A stretch of 64,000 nucleotides of DNA from Pontederia crassipes (lineage: Eukaryota > Streptophyta > Magnoliopsida > Commelinales > Pontederiaceae). The notes beneath the pieces were generated by a model, which was not told the DNA's origin, made no database searches, and saw nothing but the letters and a program-made list of their open reading frames with translations. Numbering within the stretch: position 1 is the first letter of the stretch; each line of letters opens with the position of its first letter. Shown one piece after another: positions 57,401 to 61,672 of the stretch. Location: assembly GCA_030549335.1 (NCBI GenBank), contig CM060197.1, forward strand, positions 46,837,654-46,901,653, read 5' to 3'. The position numbers and the translations under genes are program-made.

Positions 57401-58662
57401 TATCGATCAAGCGCCCTACATGCAATCTCCTATGGGTGCGTCTTCTGATGGCGAGCAGAGGAGATCATGAGGGAGAGATGGAAAGAGAAAACATGGAAAG
57501 GAAATAAGAAAATTGTACCCCTTTTTCTTCCTCAAATAGTCCTGATTTTGGTGCCAAATTGTGACGATTATGAGGAAGTTATTGGATTTTAAATCTCAAA
57601 TTTTCTGGGGTTTGCTTTGAAGGGATTTGATCCATTGCCAGACCGTTGCACGAGTGACTTATCTTGTGTCAGTTAGTTTTTTTGTGTGGTTGTTGTTTTG
57701 GTGGTTGTTGGAATCTAAATGTCTTTTTATCAGCTCTTTGTTTGGTGACAGATAGCAACATTTATGACAGAGCATCTAGGTTACAACGTAATAGATGGAG
57801 TAGTTTCTGCAGTGACTGAGACAGGCTACAATGGCACTGCTCAACAAGTTCTGATTCAGTCTACAAGTAGCTCTCTCCTTGAGAAATTCAAGCAGCAAAC
57901 CACGTACAAGCTTGTCTACAGGATTGATGAAAACATTAGTGATGCTGATAACACCTCGGTAGTTGATATCAAGGCGTTTGCTCATGCGGTCACACTTAAT
58001 AAGGATTCCATATTTCCTACATCCTCATTCTTCATCACAGGTCAAACAAATGTTGTCTCCACGTTGAAGAAGGCCGGCCTCGAGGTGTATGCTTATGTGT
58101 TTCGAAATGAGTTTATTGGTCAACCGTGGGATTTTTTGTCAGATGCAACTGTGGAGATCAACGAATTTGTTGCAGGAGTTGGTGTGGATGGAATCATTAC
58201 TGAATTTCCAGCAACAGCTGGAGCATACAAAAGTATGTTTTAATCTTTCTGATTCTTATAATTCCTTTTTGTACCGCAGATAACGGTAGTGTTCTACTAA
58301 CTGCACATGGTAGCCGTCTGCCTCCCCTATAGAGCAGTCTCCCTTCTGTGGCTTACTTCTCGACATTTTGAGCTTTTAACAATTGAATTTGCTTGGATTA
58401 TGAAGGAAATTCCTGTAAAAGGTTAGGGAAAAATGAACCAAAATATATAGCCCCAGTTAAAGCAGGCTGGCTAGAACTATTGACTCCAGAAACAATGCCA
58501 TCATTCTTGCCTCCAAGTCCAGTTCTCCACGCCTCTGACGTCGTGGAGCCACCATTTCCTAATGTCACCCAATCACCAGTTCAATGCATCGACGTCGTGG
58601 GCCAAGACTTCTCTCGATCTCTACTATGTGTCAAAATTGGAATTGCTGAAGCAGAATTGTAG
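30372..58662 (+). CDS. Glycerophosphodiester phosphodiesterase-like protein (GDPDL, SHV3 type), nine exons
   Basis: Exons at 30372-30462, 37038-37331, 37655-37770, 37867-38368, 38560-38598, 38684-38956, 39444-39586, 57752-58232 and 58406-58662 join with GT-AG sites into one open frame of 731 codons plus stop. Residues 1-21 form a signal peptide ([18 protein letters not shown]). Residues about 33-340 are GDPD domain 1 ([29 protein letters not shown]). Residues about 350-650 are GDPD domain 2 ([32 protein letters not shown]). These proteins act at the cell surface and affect cellulose and pectin organisation and root-hair and cell-wall growth; catalytic activity of the plant GDPDL class is weak or uncertain. 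Family members have about 750 residues and a Ser/Pro-rich tail with a GPI signal; here the tail after residue 700 is short and not hydrophobic. Introns 1 (6.6 kb) and 7 (18.2 kb) are inflated by transposons, so expression may be affected, but no exon is interrupted. Confidence 0.85.
30800..30811. repeat. Left target-site duplication of the LINE
   Basis: GTATAATATGTT, repeated exactly at 36948-36959. It is followed by TTTTTTGG, a short remnant of the LINE's poly(A) tail seen from the opposite strand. Confidence 0.85.
31020..31150 (-). pseudogene. LINE RNase H domain remnant
   Basis: Minus-strand reading gives [20 protein letters not shown] then [13 protein letters not shown], the plant LINE RNase H (RVT_3) block. 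It ends in a stop soon after, near the 3' end of the element. Confidence 0.75.
32160..33415 (-). pseudogene. LINE reverse transcriptase (ORF2), split
   Basis: 33415-33131 gives the RT start ([34 protein letters not shown]). 32873-32160 gives the catalytic block with [10 protein letters not shown] (YADD near 32775-32786) and the thumb and connection region ([36 protein letters not shown]). The two halves are in different frames with a short gap between them. Confidence 0.85.
34339..34647 (-). pseudogene. LINE endonuclease remnant (ORF2 N-terminal part)
   Basis: The minus-strand translation contains [35 protein letters not shown] and [13 protein letters not shown], matching the APE-type endonuclease of plant L1 elements. 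In the last block the usual GDFN is GDFI, a likely inactivating change. Confidence 0.75.
35051..36275 (-). pseudogene. LINE ORF1 remnant with CCHC zinc knuckle
   Basis: 36275-36084 carries a DUF4283-like stretch ([19 protein letters not shown]). 35932-35051 begins with [19 protein letters not shown], a CX2CX4HX4C zinc knuckle, followed by low-complexity Ser/Pro-rich sequence. This order is standard for plant L1 ORF1. The parts lie in different frames. Confidence 0.75.
36948..36959. repeat. Right target-site duplication of the LINE
   Basis: GTATAATATGTT, identical to 30800-30811; intron sequence resumes after it. Confidence 0.85.
37038..37331 (+). CDS. GDPDL exon 2 (start of GDPD domain 1)
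   Basis: Acceptor TTTTCAG|GAAAAG and donor TCTT|GTAAGT, phase 1 on both sides. It encodes [19 protein letters not shown] through [15 protein letters not shown], the conserved N-terminal GDPDL block with [16 protein letters not shown]. Confidence 0.85.
37655..37770 (+). CDS. GDPDL exon 3
   Basis: Acceptor GGCGCAG|TAACAC; donor CAA|GTAAAC (phase 0). It encodes [13 protein letters not shown] through [19 protein letters not shown], matching the family block ending in LWLN-Q just before the H-D-x-F-Y-x-Q-H block of exon 4. Confidence 0.85.
37867..38368 (+). CDS. GDPDL exon 4 (rest of domain 1)
   Basis: Follows a 96-base intron (acceptor GGGAG|CATGAT, phase 0) and ends GCA ATA G|GTATTT. It encodes [66 protein letters not shown]-like sequence (here [12 protein letters not shown]) and [16 protein letters not shown], all strongly conserved in GDPDL proteins. 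Confidence 0.9.
38560..38598 (+). CDS. GDPDL exon 5 (39-base micro-exon)
   Basis: Acceptor TTCTTGCAG|AATG and donor CATG|GTATGT. It adds [13 protein letters not shown] and keeps the frame (phase 1 to phase 1), linking the two GDPD domains. Such a short exon is easy to miss in automatic annotation. Confidence 0.75.
38684..38956 (+). CDS. GDPDL exon 6 (start of GDPD domain 2)
   Basis: Acceptor CTTCAG|GAAGG, donor AAGC|GTAAGT. It encodes [40 protein letters not shown] and [19 protein letters not shown] is the domain 2 counterpart of the GDPD active-site start. Confidence 0.9.
39444..39586 (+). CDS. GDPDL exon 7
   Basis: The acceptor CCTGGCACAG|CC, preceded by a pyrimidine run, restores the family sequence [19 protein letters not shown], then [15 protein letters not shown] and GVMISIE. 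The upstream AG sites either break the frame or add residues absent from the family, so this site was chosen. Donor GAG|GTGAGT, phase 0. Confidence 0.85.
39645..41472 (-). repeat. gypsy-2 left LTR, first part
   Basis: Direct match to about 55507-57345. It includes degenerate repeats of AACAATGATTCGATAAC (about 40080-40270; also about 56080-56190) and a GC-richer part with ACTCGGGCC-like words (40735-40990). It is interrupted at 41472 by another LTR. Confidence 0.8.
42008..42056 (-). pseudogene. rrn23: Plastid 23S rRNA fragment (rrn23), antisense
   Basis: CAACCCGGTTTTCACGGTTT and AGGCTGCTCCCATTTTGCTC are the reverse complement of the plastid 23S sequence near its 5' region. About 50 bases; not a working gene. 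Confidence 0.85.
42165..42214. repeat. 50-base inverted repeat inside the plastid mosaic
   Basis: GTCCAGATATCATCATATAC through TTTGGAAAAAGC is the reverse complement, with a few changes, of 42569-42618 (GCTTCTTCCAAAGC through GATGTCTGGAC). The same plastid segment was joined in twice, in opposite orientation. Confidence 0.85.
42430..42642 (-). pseudogene. rpl2: Plastid rpl2 fragment
   Basis: The minus-strand frame contains [20 protein letters not shown], the well-known ribosomal protein L2 block (usual [16 protein letters not shown]). The rest of the open frame is not rpl2-like to my eye and may be a joined piece. Partial only. Confidence 0.8.
42760..42894 (+). pseudogene. ycf1: Plastid ycf1-like fragment
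   Basis: The plus-strand reading gives [19 protein letters not shown] with [10 protein letters not shown], which resembles the charged N-terminal part of plastid Ycf1. It is joined directly to a ycf2 piece. Confidence 0.6.
42895..43065 (+). pseudogene. ycf2: Plastid ycf2 fragment
   Basis: TTGCAAAAACTTTTGGATAG, TATCCTACATCTGAATTAAA and AAGAATCTCTTTCTAGTTGC match a conserved stretch of plastid ycf2 ([14 protein letters not shown]-type). Carries indels and substitutions. Confidence 0.8.
43121..43158 (-). pseudogene. Plastid trnA-UGC intron fragment, antisense
   Basis: AAGCCACCAGTTCAGGTACA and AGATACTATCATTACCGC are the reverse complement of the trnA intron start (GGTAATGATAGTATCTTGTA in plastids). 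Confidence 0.75.
43332..43396 (+). pseudogene. ndhH: Plastid ndhH 5' fragment
   Basis: The ATG frame gives [20 protein letters not shown], the N-terminus of NdhH. It then stops matching, at the join to the next piece. Confidence 0.9.
43453..43605 (+). pseudogene. accD: Plastid accD fragment
   Basis: [36 protein letters not shown] and ASFGML match the carboxyltransferase region of plastid acetyl-CoA carboxylase subunit beta. Internal fragment only. Confidence 0.9.
43650..43742 (+). pseudogene. psaA: Plastid psaA 3' fragment
   Basis: [20 protein letters not shown] and PATQHRAL match the C-terminal part of PsaA (usual [17 protein letters not shown]). Partial. Confidence 0.8.
43808..43940 (+). 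pseudogene. rrn23: Plastid 23S rRNA fragment (rrn23), sense
   Basis: GTAACTTCAGGAGAAGGGGT, GCAGTGATCAGGGC and CCGCAAAGTC follow the plastid 23S sequence with several substitutions. Too short and diverged to be a gene. Confidence 0.85.
43963..44064 (+). pseudogene. Plastid trnI-GAU 3' exon and trnI-trnA spacer
   Basis: GCGAGGTTTTTGGTTTAAGT corresponds to the 3' exon of trnI. The tract AAAGAATAGAAGAAGCATCT with TGACTCTTTCATTCATACTC is the spacer before trnA. The tRNA is incomplete. Confidence 0.8.
44120..44275 (-). pseudogene. rrn23: Plastid 23S rRNA fragment (rrn23), antisense
   Basis: GACTTCGCCTTTCGACCTGA, GGCCCTGACTCACCCTTCAT, GGAACCCTTAGGTTTTCGGG and CATTGGATTCTCACCAATGT are the reverse complement of plastid 23S. 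Confidence 0.9.
44877..46421. mobile_element. Insertion with 9-base flanks, possibly a non-TIR Mutator-like element
   Basis: attaaatgc occurs at 44868-44876 and again at 46422-46430, a 9-base duplication as made by Mutator-like elements. No clear terminal inverted repeats. It starts TAGCAAGTGCAGTAGTCGCT and holds GTGTCGAACCCACGAG; an inverted relative is at 18440-19399 and 28004-28030. Words such as TTCACGGCCC, CCCGTGACAG and GTCACGG recur at 45970-46210. No transposase seen; class uncertain. Confidence 0.5.
47182..47551 (-). repeat. gypsy-2 left LTR, second part
   Basis: Resumes with AATTATTGAAGGTGATTC and matches 57338-57712, ending GGATGTTACA at 47551. On the minus strand it is preceded by a purine-rich tract and the GGACAAATTCCTTTTAAG word usual before gypsy 3' LTRs. 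Confidence 0.8.
47690..48060 (-). pseudogene. gypsy-2 integrase C-terminal fragment (broken)
   Basis: The minus strand reads [36 protein letters not shown] and [16 protein letters not shown], the C-terminal integrase blocks of a plant chromovirus, similar to gypsy-1. This is all that remains clear of gypsy-2 pol. Confidence 0.8.
48060..49138. other. Unclassified stretch inside gypsy-2
   Basis: No LTR pair or coding family recognised. A plus-strand open frame at 48473-48763 is hydrophobic but has no family resemblance and no exon context. Confidence 0.4.
49139..51820. mobile_element. CACTA-family element (CACTA-3), right end missing
   Basis: Starts CACTATAAGAAAATTGTGCATT, with the same subterminal order as CACTA-1 (GACGG, CATTTTCTGACGGCATTTGC, TACCGAGGGC). 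Hairpin words of the ATCGATGGGTTTGACC type are spaced through 49960-50400. The C/T-rich tract is at 50500-50630 and the GC-rich core at 51417-51790. The segment ATTTTTTATATTTTAAAAATAG (about 51798), which in CACTA-1 follows the core, is present, but the second subterminal zone and terminus are absent. An LTR interrupts it at 50649-51418. No transposase. Confidence 0.75.
50649..51418 (-). mobile_element. Solo-LTR-like insertion in CACTA-3
   Basis: Breaks the usual CACTA order between the C/T-rich tract and the GC core. It starts TGTCATGCCTTAACG and ends GGTTGACACA. On the minus strand it has TATAAATAG (about 50881-50873), as expected of an LTR promoter. A clear target duplication was not found, so the ends are approximate. 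Confidence 0.5.
51821..53795. repeat. Repeat DNA including a second TGTAGGATC-family LTR piece
   Basis: From 52151, TGTAGGATCACAAGGC and GGGGTGAATTGGTG match the start of the solo LTR at 41473. From about 52380 to 52880, three degenerate units of 150-190 bases recur, each with CATTCAAATGAGATGAT-like and GAATTATCTATAACTTT-like words. No gene; the open frame at 52864-53097 falls in this repeat-like DNA. Confidence 0.5.
53796..55472. mobile_element. Complete short CACTA-family element (CACTA-2)
   Basis: Ends CACTACTAGAAAAATATTG (53796) and ACGATTTTCTTGTAGTG (to 55472); flanks tat / tac are an imperfect 3-base duplication. The left subterminal zone has repeated GACGGTTGCAACCGTCG-type palindromes, and the right zone has GACGGTCATAACCGTCG. 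The GC core at 54200-54600 has about 15 units with GATCCGGCCG, followed by a (GAGAGG)n tract. The core lies in opposite orientation to CACTA-1. 1.68 kb, no coding sequence. Confidence 0.85.
54200..54600. repeat. GATCCGGCCG minisatellite core of CACTA-2
   Basis: About 15 copies of GATCCGGCCG or close variants (GATCCAGGCCG, GATCTGGCCG, GATCCGAACG), at spacings of roughly 16-30 bases, joined by variable links such as CTAGGCG or TTGGGG. Open frames on both strands are side effects of the composition. Confidence 0.85.
55507..57712 (-). repeat. gypsy-2 right LTR (5' LTR)
   Basis: Uninterrupted counterpart of 39645-41472 plus 47182-47551. The intron sequence AATCTAAATGTC follows directly and leads into GDPDL exon 8 after about 40 bases. 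Confidence 0.8.
57752..58232 (+). CDS. GDPDL exon 8 (most of GDPD domain 2)
   Basis: Acceptor GGTGACAG|ATAGC, donor AAAA|GTATGT (phase 1). It encodes [76 protein letters not shown] and [14 protein letters not shown], all characteristic of the GDPDL second domain. It joins exon 7 in phase 0 despite the 18-kb gap. Confidence 0.9.
58406..58662 (+). CDS. GDPDL exon 9 (C-terminus)
   Basis: Acceptor TTATGAAG|GAAATT. It encodes [40 protein letters not shown] and [13 protein letters not shown], then a tail ending GIAEAEL before TAG. The tail lacks the Ser/Pro-rich stretch and final hydrophobic segment that carry the GPI anchor in most relatives. Confidence 0.8.
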
Positions 58663-58726
58663 TGGGCTAATCAAAGTGGTCCATAAACTCTTGTTTGAAT
58701 TGTTATATTGCGACAAAGATGGGATT

Positions 58727-58732
58727 AATAAA
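58727..58732 (+). promoter_or_regulatory. Candidate poly(A) signal of GDPDL
   Basis: AATAAA, 65 bases after the stop codon. Confidence 0.5.
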
Positions 58733-59084
58733 TCTGTTGTAAGATATGCATACAGAAAGTATACAACTCTTTTGTTTTCTAGCTCTATCTCTCTCATTTA
58801 TAGAAGGCCGTCTAAAGTTGCAGTAGCATGTAATAGTATGCCATTTTCTTCCTATTTTTAATTCTACATAAAATTAATAATTTCGTTTTATTTCTATTTT
58901 CAATAGTTGTAGTCTAAGAGGTCATTTTGCTGGTGCTGTAGCATAAAAATCTTCATTATCATGAATTCTTTTATGTCTGTATGTTCATAGAGTTTACAGA
59001 TATTGTCATCTTCAAAATCTTGTGCTACATCATTTTTAATTCTTAATTGCGGGTGGGGGGGGGAGGCAGGTCCACCGTAGGCAC

Positions 59085-59262
59085 TCCATTGTCCAATATG
59101 ATGAGAGGGGCCAGTTTGACTAGGTAGACAGGGTGAAGTTGCGCGATGCGGCGGCAGAGGTCTCCCTCCTCAGCCGTCATCTCCCTCATTTGGTTCAGCG
59201 CGAGGCGGCGACCGCGGCTGAGAGGGTGGAGCAGAGCGGCGAGGAGGCCAGTGACCCAAGGA
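59085..59262 (+). pseudogene. GC-rich coding-looking fragment, unknown origin
   Basis: The frame starting near QYDERGQFD reads, after one stop, VDRVKLRDAAAEVSLLSRHL with PHLVQREAATAAERVEQSGE. This is a balanced, helix-forming sequence unlike repeat translations. It ends at CCAAGGAG|GTACGTAC, which resembles an exon end with a splice donor. No start, no further exons; it is probably a captured or degraded exon. The gene family was not recognised. Confidence 0.45.
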
Positions 59263-59514
59263 GGTACGTACCTTGAAACCGGTCATTGGTTGGCCCTAAA
59301 TCTCCCCCGAACCAGCCGCCTCATGTAGTCTCCGGTCAGTGCTGCACGGTGCAAAATGCAGGAGAAGGAGAAGGAGAAGAAGAGGACACGAAAATATCGA
59401 AAAATTCAATGAAATATCTAGTTTCCGACGGGGAGGCAGTCGTCAAAATATCTCTAGTCAGTAATATGTTTTTGATAGATTTCGAAATACGTCGGTATTT
59501 TCGAACGAACCATT

Positions 59515-60900
59515 TTTTTACTTACATAATATCTTTTAGAAAGAAAATAATATTTATTTTAATCATACTCAGATTGATAAAAAGAAAAGTTTAATCTTAA
59601 TCTGACTCAAATTGAATTATATATTTTAAATTATTTTTTAAAATTTCTGAAATAACAAATTATATTTTAAAAGCAATAATAAATAATTTAAAATTATTTA
59701 TTTTAAATCATTTTTTAATTCCAGAAAATGACCAATTATTTTTTAAATAGGAATTATTTTTACTTGTAATCATACTCAAATTGATATTAATGAAATATTA
59801 AACTTAATTTGACTCAAATTAAATTATTTATTTATAATTTTTAGTTTTGAAAGTAACAAATTATTTTTTTCTTTTTACCTTTATATAACACATTATTATA
59901 ACATTATTTATCTTTAATAATCATACTTAAATTGATAAAAGAAGAAAGATTAATTTTAATTTGACTCAAATTGAATTATTTTTAAATTTCGAAAATAAAA
60001 AAATACTTACGAAATATATTTTAGAAATAAAATAATTTATTTTACTATACTCAAATGGTTAAAAAGAAAAGATTAATCTTAACTTGACTCAAATTGAAAT
60101 TTTATTTTATATTTTTTTTCCGAAAATAACAAATTATCTTTTACTTACATAATATCTTTTAGAAAGAAAATAATATTTATTTTAATCATACTCAAATTGA
60201 TAAAAAAGTTTAATATTATATGACTCAAATTGATAAAAAAAAAGTTTTATATATTGTTACCTTATGTAGCATACTTTCTATGATTAGTTTTATCTTTTAG
60301 ATTTAAACTGAATTTTTTATTTTGTTTTATTTTTTTAATGCTAAAAATAGTATTTAAACTTCTTAATTATGTTAATTATTATTATTTGACATGTGCCATC
60401 ATGATAATCTATCATTTAGATAGAAAACAGTTTAATTTAATATACTCAAATGGATAAAAAGAAAAGATTAATATTAATTTGACTCAAATTAATTTTTATT
60501 TTATATTATTTTTTAAGTCTGGAAATAATAAATTATTTTTTACTTACATAATATCTTTTAGAAAGAAAATGATATTTATTTTAATCATACTCAGATTATA
60601 AAAAGAAAAGTTTAATCTTAATATGACACAAATTGAATTATATATTTTAAATTATTTTTTAAAATTTCTGAAATAACAATCATACTCAAATTGAATAAAA
60701 AAAAGTTTAATCTTATATGACTCAACTTGATAAAAAAAGTTTTATACATTGTTACCTTATGTAACAGACTTTCTATGATTTATTTTATCTTTTAGATTTA
60801 AACTGAATTTTTATTTATATTTTTTTAATTTCAAAAATAAGATTTAAACTTCTAATTATGTTATTATTATTTGACACGTCATTGTAATATTTTTCCACTT
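59515..60900. repeat. AT-rich degenerate tandem array
   Basis: At least eight units of roughly 120-200 bases share the core ATCATACTCAAATTGATAAA, AAGAAAAGTTTAATCTTAAT and TTGACTCAAATTGAATTAT, with starts near 59561, 59780, 59922, 60045, 60186, 60439, 60585 and 60680. A longer block (TGTTACCTTATGTA through TTATTATTTGACA) appears twice, at about 60245-60400 and 60740-60880, so there is a higher-order period of about 0.5 kb. Confidence 0.75.
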
Positions 60901-61535
60901 GTCGCACTCTCGGCTCTCGTGCTTATACCTCTACTTTTATATATATATAGATTATATAAATTTCTCTTCTTTGAAATTTATACAATTCAATAGACATACA
61001 TATGTATTACCTCTCTTCTTAAAAATTTAAATAAGTAAACTTATACATACATAGATAGATATAGTAAACTTATATATATTATATTATTAATTGTAGTCAA
61101 ATTATTATTAAGGTATATATTAATCACAAATGACCCTTTAAAATTATATAAAAGGACATATTGTAAAAGACATAATATGTTTTTTATATAAATAATATTT
61201 TTTTCTTATTTTTACTAATTATTTCTTTTTATAAGATGATAAAGATTAAATTGACATTTCGCAACTAATAAAAAGTAATTTAATAGAATTAGGGTGGACA
61301 ATTTATAACTAATTTTATAATGTTAATGTATATATAATACTAATGTTAATCAATATGTGTATATACTAACAATATTATATATCTTAATATTATCCTAAGA
61401 CATGTATTTTAATATTTTTCTTTAAGGTTTTTAAATTGTGTTGAAAACTTATCCTAATCTTATGTCATTAATTGATATAGAATTTCATATAGTTTTAACT
61501 TTATGTTCTTACTTTTCTTAATGAATTATAGTTAA
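60900..61535. other. AT-rich intergenic DNA, nothing recognised
   Basis: Low-complexity AT sequence with short TATATA runs; no open frame, RNA gene or repeat boundary found. Confidence 0.4.
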
Positions 61536-61537
61536 AT

Positions 61538-61672
61538 TATTATTATGGTGTACACGTACTCTTTTAATATATATATAATATTATTATTATGGTGTACACG
61601 TACTCTTTTATATATATAATATTATTATTATGGTGTACACGTACTCTTTTAATATATATATATATAATATTT
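61538..61672. repeat. Three-copy tandem repeat, period 41-44 bases
   Basis: GGTGTACACGTACTCTTTTA occurs at 61547, 61591 and 61632, each preceded by ATTATTATTAT and followed by a TA run of different length. GTGTACAC is itself palindromic. Confidence 0.9.

Larger units (their letters stand above)
39645..57712 (-). mobile_element. Second Ty3/gypsy element (gypsy-2), broken and heavily invaded
   Basis: Two LTRs of about 2.2 kb are recognised: 39645-41472 continued at 47182-47551, and about 55507-57712. They share long stretches such as AATAAAAATACTTCATA, ACAATATACAATGAATAATTTT and GGTTTCCTATCGATCAAGC. Between them, 47690-48060 on the minus strand shows gypsy integrase C-terminal sequence, and 55491-55504 is a weak primer-site-like match to tRNA-Met. 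Candidate 5-base flanks aatcc / aatct are imperfect. Most of the interior is gone or replaced by other insertions, so it is old and many times broken. Confidence 0.75.
39587..57751. other. GDPDL intron 7, 18.2 kb, filled by nested insertions
   Basis: Donor GTGAGT at 39587 and acceptor GGTGACAG at 57751. Only about 60 bases at the left and about 40 at the right look like original intron. The rest is gypsy-2 and the elements nested in it. Confidence 0.8.
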
